Part shown: positions 54,015 to 63,030 of the stretch, piece by piece
Layout of the letters: the number at the start of each line of letters is the position of its first letter
Numbering within the stretch: position 1 is the first letter of the stretch
Source: Mucilaginibacter sp. KACC 22773
GTDB taxonomy: Bacteria; Bacteroidota; Bacteroidia; Sphingobacteriales; Sphingobacteriaceae
Reading direction: 5' to 3'
DNA length: 64,000 nt
Assembly (NCBI RefSeq): GCF_028736215.1
Contig: NZ_CP117883.1
Location: forward strand, 2,914,001-2,978,000
Program-made: the position numbers and the translations under genes
The notes under the pieces: generated by a model
Seen by the model: the letters and a program-made list of their open reading frames with translations, nothing else
What the model was told of the DNA's origin: nothing
Databases searched by the model: none

Positions 54015-54037
54015 AAAATTTGCATTTGCTAAATTTA

Positions 54038-54068
54038 TTAGTAATTTTATGCTCATAAAGTTAGTAAT
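54038..54068. promoter_or_regulatory. Candidate operator: two TTAGTAAT direct repeats
   Basis: TTAGTAAT at 54038-54045 and 54061-54068 are 23 bp apart, about two helical turns, in the 86-nt region between the divergent XRE-S24 regulator and the GIY-YIG gene. ATTTGC is also directly repeated beside the regulator start. No known operator consensus is claimed. Confidence 0.5.
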
Positions 54069-54100
54069 ATTTATTCATTCACCAAAATTTTTATCAAAAA

Positions 54101-54457
54101 ATGAAACGTTTTGTATATATCATCACCGACAGAAACAGGAAAAACCTTCATGTAGGCTTATGTTCAGACCTGGTAAAAACGCTGCAGTTTTACAGCGATA
54201 TGCCAACCTTATTTTTTGATAGCGCACAGCAGCTTAACCGTTTAGTGTATTTTGAAGAGATTAATACCGAAGAGCAGGCGATGGAACGCTTTAAAACAGT
54301 AAGCACCTATACAAGGCCCCAAAAAGAAAAAATGATCAGACCGGTTAACCCTGATTGGGTAGATCTGACCATTGGCTTAAAATATGAAAGCGGGATACGT
54401 ACCAGGCCGCAATTGCGCCCGTCGGTAAACGCCAACAGGCGTGCTATTACTTTTTAA
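54101..54457 (+). CDS. GIY-YIG-like nuclease domain protein
   Basis: A 118-residue protein with a degenerate GIY-YIG core: FVYIITDRNRKNLHVGLCSD (about 4-23), where VYI and HVG take the places of GIY and YIG, and R12 and R14 may include the conserved arginine. RLVYFEEINTEEQAMERFKT (about 47-66) is the following helical part. It resembles URI-type single-domain GIY-YIG proteins. It is divergent from an XRE-S24 repressor, and its 3' end overlaps msrB by 11 nt. Catalytic activity is uncertain because of the HVG variation. Confidence 0.72.
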   Translation: MKRFVYIITDRNRKNLHVGLCSDLVKTLQFYSDMPTLFFDSAQQLNRLVYFEEINTEEQAMERFKTVSTYTRPQKEKMIRPVNPDWVDLTIGLKYESGIRTRPQLRPSVNANRRAITF

Positions 54458-54932
54458 TAAATTTTAAAGCACCTGAATTCATGCAAAAACGTTTGCCGCC
54501 GCGGTCGGCAGGGCCGTCGTCAAAAACGTGACCAAGGTGTAGCCCAGTGCTTTTTTCGATAACTTCGTCGCGGCTCATGCCGTAGCTGTTATCATTAACA
54601 ATAGCAACTTTTTTAGGGTCGACAGCTTTTACGAAGCTTGGCCACCCTGTACCGCTATCAAATTTATCCTCAGAACTGAATAATATTTCGCCTGTGGCAG
54701 CGCTTACATAAACACCCTTTTCGTGGTTGTTCCAGTATTCGTTTTTAAAAGGAGGTTCGGTTCCGCTTTCAACCATAATGTAGTATTGGTTGGGCGTAAG
54801 TGTTTTTTTCCACTCCGCCGCTGGTTTACTGAGCTTGCGTTTTGCCTGGCCGCTGCTGCTCTGGCAGCCAAAAGCTGTTATGATACTTATTATAGCTATA
54901 GCAAAAATTGATTTTCTCATTACTTTATTCAT
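54447..54932 (-). CDS. msrB: Peptide-methionine (R)-S-oxide reductase, exported lipoprotein
   Basis: A 161-residue protein with a lipoprotein signal (hydrophobic about 8-21, then FGCQSS). The MsrB fold shows SGTGWPSFVKAV (about 91-102), GLHLGHVFDDGPADRGGKR and the catalytic Cys near 149 in RFCMNSGALKF. The two CxxC zinc sites of many MsrBs are absent (VYVSAATGEILF in place of the first and EKSTGLHLGH in place of the second), so this is a zinc-free type. It probably repairs methionine sulfoxide in periplasmic or membrane proteins. It converges with the GIY-YIG gene. Confidence 0.9.
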   Translation of the reverse strand: MNKVMRKSIFAIAIISIITAFGCQSSSGQAKRKLSKPAAEWKKTLTPNQYYIMVESGTEPPFKNEYWNNHEKGVYVSAATGEILFSSEDKFDSGTGWPSFVKAVDPKKVAIVNDNSYGMSRDEVIEKSTGLHLGHVFDDGPADRGGKRFCMNSGALKFIKK

Positions 54933-55051
54933 TTCGTTTTTTTTTGAACTATGATTTTGCCCTGTTAGTCGTAAAATCGGATTTATCCTTACAACTAATT
55001 AGTTAAAATACGAAATTGCAGTTTAGGTGGTTTGTCATCTCATAGTACAAT

Positions 55052-55639
55052 TTATATAACTTTTGCCTTAGGTAGCAGTACCTTGTTTACCACATGTAAC
55101 ATGCCGTTATTTTGCTCAATATCAAAACGGCTAATAATGCATTCTCCTCCATTTTCATCAATCAAAACAATATTACGGTTTGCATCAATCTTTGCTTTCA
55201 GTTTATAGCCCGCCAGGGTAGTAAATGTAGCTGCACCTTTACTCTTATTAATCTGTTTTTCAATATCTTTTGCTTTAAACCAACCGGCTATAGCGTGGTA
55301 ACTTAAAATACTGGTAAGTTCCCAAATATGTGATGGTTTCATTAACGAATCGAGCCTTCCTGCAGGTAAATTCTGAAAGGCACCATTCACAGGAACAAAT
55401 ATGGTAATAGGTCCACGGCTTTGGAAAGTTAATGCAAGGTTTGCGGTTTTAATAAAATTGTAAAACACCGATAGGTCTTTGGATATAGCTAAGTTTTTAA
55501 CAATGTCGTTAGCGGATCGCATGCTATCGCCCGCTGCAACTTTTAGAGGGCCAATTGCTTTTGGATTTACAGCCTTTGTTTGCGCAAATAACATAGTACC
55601 TAATAAAAGTAAGGCAGCAAGCATTATCAAATTTTTCAT
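55052..55639 (-). CDS. Secreted fasciclin (FAS1) domain protein
   Basis: A 195-residue protein with a signal peptide (about 1-19, ending LFAQ). A single FAS1 domain (about 45-193) shows TFQSRGPITIFVPVNGAFQN (about 72-91), SILSYHAIAGW and NNGMLHVVNKVLLP near the C-terminus. FAS1 domains mediate adhesion or protein contacts; many Bacteroidota have several exported copies with unknown partners. It is a single gene. Its short mature form is just one domain. Confidence 0.9.
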   Translation of the reverse strand: MKNLIMLAALLLLGTMLFAQTKAVNPKAIGPLKVAAGDSMRSANDIVKNLAISKDLSVFYNFIKTANLALTFQSRGPITIFVPVNGAFQNLPAGRLDSLMKPSHIWELTSILSYHAIAGWFKAKDIEKQINKSKGAATFTTLAGYKLKAKIDANRNIVLIDENGGECIISRFDIEQNNGMLHVVNKVLLPKAKVI

Positions 55640-55707
55640 AGTGGTTGGTTACAGGTATAACAATCAAACAGTTAACTGTTTTTGCTAATTTAAGTTCTAA
55701 ATAAAAA

Positions 55708-55726
55708 AAGCGGCGCACGGCCGCTT
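55708..55726 (-). terminator. Intrinsic terminator after the peptidase-propeller-barrel gene
   Basis: On the - strand AAGCGGC pairs with GCCGCTT (loop CGTGC), followed by TTTTTTTAT. It lies 27 nt beyond the stop of the 1072-residue protein gene. Confidence 0.9.
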
Positions 55727-55752
55727 AAATATATTAAAAAAGGAGGCGGGTA

Positions 55753-58700
55753 TTACCAACCAGGTGTAAAGCCCAATCCAAACACCGGTTTCTTTACATC
55801 TGTGCGGTTAAAAGGAATCGCCAGATACGGTTCCAGCACAAAAGCCCCAAAAACGTTTACCCTTAATGAAATGCCGGCGCTTAAAGCGGGTACACGGCCA
55901 TATGTTGTATTAAATACGGGATTGCCGTTGCTATCAACTTGTGGTGCACCATTTTCATCAACGACAGCTGTCCGGCTTAAAACCGGAGGGTTTTTCTGGA
56001 AATAGATATGCTCGCCGGCATTCCAGGCCAGGCCTGCATCAAAAAACAGGTTCAAATCGGTAAACAGGAATTTAGATTTGATTTGGGCCAGTTTTTCGGG
56101 CCCGGTAAACGGCAGGCGGGTTTCAAAGTTAAATACCGCCATCCTGCTACCCGATAGCTGGTCGATATTGAAGCCGTTTGACGCCTTGCTGTTGTTATTG
56201 TAAAAGGTCTGTCCTTCATAGCCCCTGATATAAAATGGGTAGCCTATAAATAAAGGATAAATTCCGTTTGAATCGCCAAAGCGACCGTAGCCATAAAAAC
56301 GGGCTGCAAAGGTAACCGGTTCAACACGTACGTATTTACGAAGATCGATAGTTGGTGAGAAGAATTTGTAGGTGCCAAAATTGTAACCGGCTTCTAATCG
56401 GTACCTGAAACCATTCAAAGGAGCGGTCACCCCAAAAAAGGAGTTGTCGCCAACCAGGGCTGTCGACAGTTGGAAAAGCGCATATGATTTTAAATTATAA
56501 TTAAGCAGGGCGCTTTCTTCGGCATTGGCAATTTTCTTTTTATCCGAGTTGAGATAGGTGTAGTTTAACGTGGTATTGTTATTGGCGTCGGTTAATGTAT
56601 CAATTTTATAGGTATCGCTATACCGGTCAACACGATAAGAGTTATAAGAGGCACCGGCGCTTACTTCAAAACGGTTTGTTTTATTGATAGGATAGGAGGT
56701 AAATACCCTGGCGGCATCTTCAAAATTGCGGATGATATCCGTATTCTGCGATAATACTTTTACATTTTTGCCGCCTACATTTTGTGTTGGGAAAGTTTCG
56801 GTTTGTAAACCAAAAAGGTAGGGAATATGTGATATTCCTGTACCCAAATTCCACCTGCCGGTTTGGTTTACGTATGTTACGGCAGCGCCGGAATCGTAAA
56901 TTTGCCCGTTGACGGATGCTGCAGCGAATATTTGGTTACGACCCAATATATCGCTGAATACACCCTGGATACCACTTGACAGGCTGGTACCGTAAAAACT
57001 GCTTACACCAATACCAACACCGCTGCCTGCCAGGTAATCAAGCTTAAATTTAGGGCGATAGGGGATTTCTTTTACAGAATCTGCCGGGATTTTCCGGTAA
57101 GCCAGGAAGTTGTTCAGGTTCGAATTGATCAAGTCGACGCCAACTGCACGGGGAGGGGGCAACATAGCCGCGCTGAAATCTACTGCCTGCGGTTGTAATG
57201 CAATGGACTTAAACGCCGATGCTTTGGCGTTGTACAAGGCGTATTTTTGCGCCCGGTAATAGGAATATACCACATCATCATTAGCAGAGATACTTAACGC
57301 AGGCGAAAATTCGGTAATACCACAGATGCCGGTAAACAGATCGGTCATTTGTTCAACCTGGCCCGTGCTGATAGTGTAGCGGTACATGTTGCGGAAACCA
57401 TCCCTGTTGGACAGGAAGTAGATTTGCGAACCATCGGCTGAGTATTGCGGATTTAAATTGTTGGCCCCGTTAAATATTTTTATATCGGTTACTTTGCCGG
57501 TGGCCAGGTCAAGTTCGGCCAGGTTAAAGGTGATAGCCTGCTCTAATGATTGATCGTAAGTGGAGCGGTCGCTTGAAAACAGAACCTTTTTACCATCCCT
57601 TGAATAGGTTGGCTGGTAATCGGTGTATTTATCGTTGGTAAGCTGAGTAACTTTTTTTGTGTCGAAATTATAGGAATACAAATCGCTTTGGCCCTCAACA
57701 AGCCCGGTAAAAACAATGTCCTTACCATCGGGCGACCAGGATAAGTTACTAAACTGCTCTGCCTGCTCCATCGATACATCATCAAGAACGCGTCCGTTGT
57801 TGATATCAACTACTTCCATGCGGTTACGACCCTTGCTGAACACACTGAATGCGAACCGCTTACTATCCGGCGACCATGCGCCGGCCGATTCGATGAAGTT
57901 AAACTCATCTATATGCGTGTTGGATACCTTGCTTGTGAGTTTCCGTAAAATTTTACCCGTTCGGGCATCGGCCAGGTAAAGGTCTATACTGAACAAACTT
58001 TTAGCAGATAAAAATGCCAGGTATTTACCATCGGGGCTTACCGCGGGGGCAACCACCAGGTCGCCGCCGTTGTCTTTGTCTACCAGTTTTAAACCAACTG
58101 GTTTTTGTACAGTGTCCTTTAAAAATGGCTTGTAGGTGCTTTCTATTGAGTTTTTCCAAAGGCGGGATAACGTTTTATCGTCATATCCAAATGTGCGCCT
58201 GATGCCATAAGCAAGGCCATAGCGGGCTGTGTTTTTGAAGAAGGGTACTATCACCGTATCTCCATAAGTCGATCCTAAAAACGACCAAAAGGCCTCTCCG
58301 TAACGGTAAGGGAAATATTTGTTACTCTCGGTCAGATCGCGAACCGTAGGGATATCGTGGTTCAGATAAGCATCGCGCATCCACATGGCGGTGTAGGCAT
58401 CTTTTTTACCTAACGAAAGGTACTCGGCCATACCTTCTATCATCCACAGTGGAATGTTATTGATGTTCTCGAAATTCTCATTTTGATTGCCACCTAACAG
58501 TGCATGGTACTGAAATGCGTGCACCAATTCGTGCCCTATTACGTGGCGCGTCATTTGGTTTGTTTCCATCACCGGCATTACTACTCGGTTTTTTAAACCT
58601 TCGGTAATACCGCCGGTTCCTACACCAATTTCGCCATCAATTGCGGTGGTTTGCTGAAAATCGGGGTGATTGGCGTATAAAATGATTGGGTTGGCTGTTT

Positions 58701-58971
58701 TGAATGTATCCTTAAAAACCTGTTGATGCAGGGTGTACCACAATTCGCTTTCCTGGGCAAAGCGTTTGATCATGCTATCGTTTTTGATGTAATAGTAGAT
58801 TTCGAAATGTGGGGTTTTATAAACTTTAAACTTGAGGTTTTTATACCGTACTTTATTTTGACCGAAATATTGCGCCCTGGCACTGTTGCTGATGAGCAGC
58901 GAGCAGATAAGGCATACTAATATAAAGCTGAACTTTTTAGCGTTGTTTAACAATGAGTAGGTTTTATTCAT
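55753..58971 (-). CDS. Exported metallopeptidase - TolB-type propeller - beta-barrel fusion
   Basis: A 1072-residue protein with a signal peptide (about 14-34, ending ARAQ). Residues 130-190 hold a gluzincin site: HELVH 147-151 and E179 in WMIEGMAEYLS, as in peptidase_MA-like domains. About 270-560 contain WD40-like/TolB propeller blades (PDGKYLAFLSAK, SPDGKDIVFTG, SRDGKKVLFSSD, SADGSQIYFLSN). The last 400 residues are an Omp85/D15-like barrel ending GFTPGW with a C-terminal aromatic residue. The combination suggests an outer-membrane protein presenting a protease and propeller to the periplasm; substrate unknown. Confidence 0.85.
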   Translation of the reverse strand: MNKTYSLLNNAKKFSFILVCLICSLLISNSARAQYFGQNKVRYKNLKFKVYKTPHFEIYYYIKNDSMIKRFAQESELWYTLHQQVFKDTFKTANPIILYANHPDFQQTTAIDGEIGVGTGGITEGLKNRVVMPVMETNQMTRHVIGHELVHAFQYHALLGGNQNENFENINNIPLWMIEGMAEYLSLGKKDAYTAMWMRDAYLNHDIPTVRDLTESNKYFPYRYGEAFWSFLGSTYGDTVIVPFFKNTARYGLAYGIRRTFGYDDKTLSRLWKNSIESTYKPFLKDTVQKPVGLKLVDKDNGGDLVVAPAVSPDGKYLAFLSAKSLFSIDLYLADARTGKILRKLTSKVSNTHIDEFNFIESAGAWSPDSKRFAFSVFSKGRNRMEVVDINNGRVLDDVSMEQAEQFSNLSWSPDGKDIVFTGLVEGQSDLYSYNFDTKKVTQLTNDKYTDYQPTYSRDGKKVLFSSDRSTYDQSLEQAITFNLAELDLATGKVTDIKIFNGANNLNPQYSADGSQIYFLSNRDGFRNMYRYTISTGQVEQMTDLFTGICGITEFSPALSISANDDVVYSYYRAQKYALYNAKASAFKSIALQPQAVDFSAAMLPPPRAVGVDLINSNLNNFLAYRKIPADSVKEIPYRPKFKLDYLAGSGVGIGVSSFYGTSLSSGIQGVFSDILGRNQIFAAASVNGQIYDSGAAVTYVNQTGRWNLGTGISHIPYLFGLQTETFPTQNVGGKNVKVLSQNTDIIRNFEDAARVFTSYPINKTNRFEVSAGASYNSYRVDRYSDTYKIDTLTDANNNTTLNYTYLNSDKKKIANAEESALLNYNLKSYALFQLSTALVGDNSFFGVTAPLNGFRYRLEAGYNFGTYKFFSPTIDLRKYVRVEPVTFAARFYGYGRFGDSNGIYPLFIGYPFYIRGYEGQTFYNNNSKASNGFNIDQLSGSRMAVFNFETRLPFTGPEKLAQIKSKFLFTDLNLFFDAGLAWNAGEHIYFQKNPPVLSRTAVVDENGAPQVDSNGNPVFNTTYGRVPALSAGISLRVNVFGAFVLEPYLAIPFNRTDVKKPVFGLGFTPGW

Positions 58972-59008
58972 AATTCAAACTAAATAGAATACGGCTAATT
59001 TAATGAAT

Positions 59009-59036
59009 AATCGGCAGGCTGTAGGGCCTGCCGATT
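59009..59036. repeat. Perfect 11-bp hairpin between PBP and barrel genes
   Basis: AATCGGCAGGC and GCCTGCCGATT enclose TGTAGG. It lies beyond the PBP stop on the - strand but lacks a clear T-run there, so it may be a weak terminator or RNA-stability hairpin. Confidence 0.75.
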
Positions 59037-59081
59037 GATATTTAAAACTTGTATATGAACTTTTAATCCCCTTAAAATGCC

Positions 59082-61412
59082 CTATTTTTGATTGGCGGGC
59101 GTTGTTTCGGGGTTCTCCGGCGTGCTGGCAGCCGGTGTTGGTATAACGTTGGTGGTATCAATAGGGTTGCTTGTACTATCTACCTCTGTAGTATCAGCGG
59201 CAATATGCGGCGACGGACAATTGTAGTTTTTGGTGATCTTGCTCCATGGTTTTGGAAAAGGCCCGTAAGTATAGCCCAGTTTTGGATCGGCATAAACCTT
59301 CTCCATAAAACGGCCAAAAATGGGCAGCGCCGTGTGTGATCCTTCGCCGGTTTCGGACGATGTAAAGTGTACGCTTCTGTCGTCAGCACCAACCCATACG
59401 CCGGTAACCAAGTCCTTTGTTATACCCATGTACCATCCGTCAACATAATCAGATGATGTGCCGGTTTTGCCGCCAATCTGGTTGTCTTTTTTCCAAAGGC
59501 CAGGGTATTCCCAAAGGGCTTGCGAGGTGCCTCCCGGTTCTTCCATACCACCACGGAACATATAAAGCATCAGCCACGCGGTTTCCTCGCTTAATACTTT
59601 TTCTTGTTTCAACTCAAATTCGTCAATTACATTATCCTGCTGGTCTGTTATTTTAGTTACCAGCAACGGATCTATCTTTTGACCTTTATTAAGGAATGTA
59701 CTGTAAGCCCGTACCATTTCATAAACCGAAACATCATTGGAGCCTAACGATACCGAGGGTACCGATTTTAATGGGCTTTCGATACCGCATTTGTGCGCGT
59801 ACTGTACAATTTTATCCCAGCCCACTTTTTCTGTAAGCTGCGCGGTAATGGAGTTAACCGATTTACCCATAGCCCATCGTAGCGACATTTCCTGATACGA
59901 AAAATGAAAATCGGCATTATTAGGCTGCCATACTTCGTCTTTACCGTTGTCCTTATATTTTATGGTTACTGGCTGATCTGTGAATTTATCGCAGGGCGTG
60001 TAGCCGTTATCAAGCGCCGTTAAATAGGCAAATGGCTTAAAGGTAGAACCTGCCTGCCTTCTTGATTGGTTTACGTGATCGTAATTGAAAAAACGATGGT
60101 CGATGCCGCCAATCCAAACCTTTATTTTACCGGTAGATGGTTCAAGCGTCATCATGCCGGTATTTAACAGTTTGGCGTAGTATTTAATAGAGTCGATAGT
60201 CGAAAATGTGGTATCCTGCTCACCGTGCCAGGTAAAAACGGTCATCCGTTTTTTAGTTTTAAAGTACTCGCTTATTTTTACGGTGTCACCGCCAAATTTT
60301 TTATCCAGCAATTTGTATATAGGAAGTTTTTGCTCGTTTTTTAAAATGAAATCTTTAATTTCTACACCCTTCGAATCGCGCCACGGATTTTTATTGCCCC
60401 ATAGGTTGTAAAAACGTTTTTGCAGCATTTTCATTTTTTCGGCAACAGCCTCTTCGGCATATTGCTGCATCCGCGAGTCTATGGTTGTATAAATTTTCAA
60501 TCCATCCTCATATAAATCATACCCATTATCCTTACACCATTTATCCAGCCATTTTTCAACTGCGCGGCGAAGGTAGGAGTCGCCATGTGAATCCTCTTCT
60601 ACATAGCTTAAATCGAGTTTTATGGGCGATTGTGAACTGCTTGTGTATTGGTCTTTAGTAATGGAACCATTTTTTAGCATCTGGCCTAAAACCGTATTTC
60701 TGCGTTCGGTAGCACGTTCAGGATTGCGGATAGGATTATAGCTGGATGTGGCTTTCAGCATACCTATAAGCAAGGCAGCTTCACCGGGACTAACCTGGTC
60801 AGGTTGTTTGTTAAAATATTTTAATGTGGCTGTTTTTATGCCAAAAGTATTGTTGCCAAAAGGGACCGTATTAAAATATAATTCAAGAATTTTTTGCTTG
60901 CTATATACGTGTTCAATTTTAAACGCAGTAAGCCACTCTTTAAACTTATATACAACGGTATTTATAAGAGGCACTTTGCGGATAAAGCCCTGGGATTTGC
61001 GCTTACGTGTTTCAAAAAGGTTTTTGGCAAGTTGTTGTGTAATGGTACTGCCGCCCCGCCGCTCGCCTTTAGCCGTTGAAACCATACTGGTAAAAAACGA
61101 ATAAAAATCGACACCGCCATGACTGTAAAAACGCACGTCTTCTGTTGAGATGAGTGCGTTTATCAGGTTGGGCGAAATATGCTTTAAATCAACAGGCGAG
61201 CGATTCTCTTTATAGTATTGGCCTATCAGTTTACCATCGGCAGTAAAAACCTCCGAGCCCACAGAAAGCACAGGGGTCTTAATATCCTGCATGTCAGGTG
61301 AATAACCAAAAAGCCAAAGGAAGTTGAGCTCGATGGAGCAAAAAAAGATGATAACGAAGTATATGAAGATAACAAGGAATCGCAGAAACCGGTTTCGTAT
61401 TTCTCTGAACAT
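59082..61412 (-). CDS. Bifunctional class A penicillin-binding protein (PBP1a type)
   Basis: A 776-residue inner-membrane protein with one N-terminal helix (about 10-33). The transglycosylase GT51 domain has STEDVRFYSHGGVDFYS (about 89-105), GGSTITQQLAKNLFETR and the family helices. The transpeptidase domain shows the three penicillin-binding motifs: STFK in AGSTFKPFAYL (about 452-462), SVN in KSVNSITAQL and KTG in GGKTGTSSDYVDG. It polymerises and cross-links peptidoglycan. The C-terminal tail is a low-complexity Pro/Thr/Asn stretch. The start ATG 61412 gives the usual short cytoplasmic segment. Confidence 0.95.
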   Translation of the reverse strand: MFREIRNRFLRFLVIFIYFVIIFFCSIELNFLWLFGYSPDMQDIKTPVLSVGSEVFTADGKLIGQYYKENRSPVDLKHISPNLINALISTEDVRFYSHGGVDFYSFFTSMVSTAKGERRGGSTITQQLAKNLFETRKRKSQGFIRKVPLINTVVYKFKEWLTAFKIEHVYSKQKILELYFNTVPFGNNTFGIKTATLKYFNKQPDQVSPGEAALLIGMLKATSSYNPIRNPERATERRNTVLGQMLKNGSITKDQYTSSSQSPIKLDLSYVEEDSHGDSYLRRAVEKWLDKWCKDNGYDLYEDGLKIYTTIDSRMQQYAEEAVAEKMKMLQKRFYNLWGNKNPWRDSKGVEIKDFILKNEQKLPIYKLLDKKFGGDTVKISEYFKTKKRMTVFTWHGEQDTTFSTIDSIKYYAKLLNTGMMTLEPSTGKIKVWIGGIDHRFFNYDHVNQSRRQAGSTFKPFAYLTALDNGYTPCDKFTDQPVTIKYKDNGKDEVWQPNNADFHFSYQEMSLRWAMGKSVNSITAQLTEKVGWDKIVQYAHKCGIESPLKSVPSVSLGSNDVSVYEMVRAYSTFLNKGQKIDPLLVTKITDQQDNVIDEFELKQEKVLSEETAWLMLYMFRGGMEEPGGTSQALWEYPGLWKKDNQIGGKTGTSSDYVDGWYMGITKDLVTGVWVGADDRSVHFTSSETGEGSHTALPIFGRFMEKVYADPKLGYTYGPFPKPWSKITKNYNCPSPHIAADTTEVDSTSNPIDTTNVIPTPAASTPENPETTPANQK

Positions 61413-61554
61413 TGGGTAAAGATGTAAAATTATGGCGCTAAATCATAGCCCGAAACAAATATTAATATGTGTAGTTTATATAAAGCTAAATATATACCAG
61501 CCGACTGCCATTTTATTTAATAAAGGCCTAAAATTTCCATAATATAATTTGATG

Positions 61555-61586
61555 TTGCCTTAAACGGTAACTTATATTTAGGTTTG
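61555..61586 (+). promoter_or_regulatory. Bacteroidota-type promoter of the PPK2 gene
   Basis: TTG (61555-61557) is followed after 21 nt by TAGGTTTG (61579-61586), matching the TTG/TAnnTTTG promoter pattern. The start codon lies 100 nt downstream, leaving a long leader. This is the clearest complete promoter of the window. Confidence 0.6.
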
Positions 61587-61686
61587 AATAGTGGCGTAGT
61601 ACATTAGCTAAAAATAAACTTTTATTATCAACGCAATTTTAATATCTAAATTTCATGTTAACAACGTGTAAAACAAAATTTTTATC

Positions 61687-62565
61687 ATGAGTAATATCGT
61701 CAAAAAGTTTAAAGTCGAAAATGGTAAGGGATTTAAGCTGGGAGACTTCGATCCGGCATATTCTGACGGATTTAAAAAAATCGAGGCCCGAAAGACATTA
61801 AAAGACCTGATAGATGAAACATTTGACTTGCAGACAGAACTTTACGCGGCCAATAAATATGCCCTGCTCATCATTTTCCAGGCGATGGATGCCGCCGGGA
61901 AAGATAGCGCTATTGAACATACATTATCGGGCTTAAACCCGCAGGGCTGCCAGGTTTATAGTTTTAAACAACCCAGTCCCGAAGATTATGAACACGACTT
62001 TCTGTGGCGGCATTACCGGTCGTTACCCGAAAGGGGGCGCATAGGTATCCACAATAGGTCGCATTATGAAAATGTATTAGTAACCAAGGTACATCCCGAT
62101 TTGTTGCTAAAAGAGCATTTGCCTGGGATTAACGATGTAAAAGATGTTGATGGGAAGTTTTGGGATAAACGTTACGAAAGTATCCGGGCATTTGAAAAGC
62201 ACCTTACGAATAACGGTACAGTTATTATCAAATTTTACCTGAATGTATCTAAGCAGGAGCAAAAGCTGCGTTTTTTAAAGCGGATTGATAACCCCAAAAA
62301 GAATTGGAAATTTTCGGCTGCCGATATTCAAGAGCGGGAAAAATGGGGGGACTATATGGATGCTTATGAAAAGGCAATAAAGGAAACCGCTACCGGTGAT
62401 TGCCCCTGGTATGTAATCCCCGCTGATAAAAAATGGTTTACACGGATTGCCATTTCTACTGTCATTCTTGATACTCTAAAAGGATTGAAGCTGAAATACC
62501 CTGTGCTTGAAAAAGAAGAGAAGGATAAATTGGATGAATCCAAAAAGCAATTGGAAAAGGAATAA
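61687..62565 (+). CDS. Polyphosphate kinase 2 family protein
   Basis: A 292-residue cytoplasmic enzyme of the PPK2 family. The Walker A-like motif is in FQAMDAAGKDSAIEHTLSGL (about 59-78); the lid and Walker B-type segments are WRHYRSLPERGRIGIHNRSH (about 101-120). KFYLNVSKQEQKLRFLKRID follows (about 185-204). PPK2 enzymes phosphorylate nucleoside mono- or diphosphates with polyphosphate, or make polyphosphate. The subclass (AMP or ADP acceptor) cannot be told reliably from sequence alone. A good promoter is found 100 nt upstream. Confidence 0.94.
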   Translation: MSNIVKKFKVENGKGFKLGDFDPAYSDGFKKIEARKTLKDLIDETFDLQTELYAANKYALLIIFQAMDAAGKDSAIEHTLSGLNPQGCQVYSFKQPSPEDYEHDFLWRHYRSLPERGRIGIHNRSHYENVLVTKVHPDLLLKEHLPGINDVKDVDGKFWDKRYESIRAFEKHLTNNGTVIIKFYLNVSKQEQKLRFLKRIDNPKKNWKFSAADIQEREKWGDYMDAYEKAIKETATGDCPWYVIPADKKWFTRIAISTVILDTLKGLKLKYPVLEKEEKDKLDESKKQLEKE

Positions 62566-62597
62566 ATCACCCTCTCCAATTGCTTAATCAAACTTGG

Positions 62598-62951
62598 TTA
62601 AATGCCAGAAAATATATTTTGTGCAGGTTCGCCAATTAGCGGCATTGGTTTTCTTTCACCCTGGAGTGCGCCAAGCAGGCCAATCACCCAGATTACAAAA
62701 AGCGCAACCCGCACTACCCAAAGTATTGCTGCACCAAACGAAAAACCTACCGAAAAAAGTATAGCACCGGCGGCATACGATACGATCATAGACACGATGT
62801 GGAATAGCAGCGTTTGCCTCATTTGATAGCTTGCCTGATAGGTTTTGTTTTTTTGATACAGGGCAAAATAAGCAATAAGCCACCCTATAATGGTAAAATA
62901 ACTGATGATGCCGGCTAATTTGCCATCATCGCTTGACGAATAGTTGCTCAT
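62598..62951 (-). CDS. DUF4870-type small membrane protein
   Basis: A 117-residue protein with about three helices. It begins with a polar stretch, then DGKLAGIISYFTIIGWLIAY (about 9-28), YQMRQTLLFHIVSMIVSY (about 42-59) and a helical region near 65-95. The GKLAGIISYFTIIGW lead and the YQMRQ step fit the DUF4870/Tic20-like family. No function is known. It lies convergent with PPK2. Start ATG 62951 gives a short N-terminal SNYSSSDD. Confidence 0.82.
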   Translation of the reverse strand: MSNYSSSDDGKLAGIISYFTIIGWLIAYFALYQKNKTYQASYQMRQTLLFHIVSMIVSYAAGAILFSVGFSFGAAILWVVRVALFVIWVIGLLGALQGERKPMPLIGEPAQNIFSGI

Positions 62952-63030
62952 AGTAAAGAAGGTAATTTTGAGTGATAATTAATTATTAAAGCTAACCATA
63001 TTTTGATCAAAAGGATAGTTTAATCACAAA

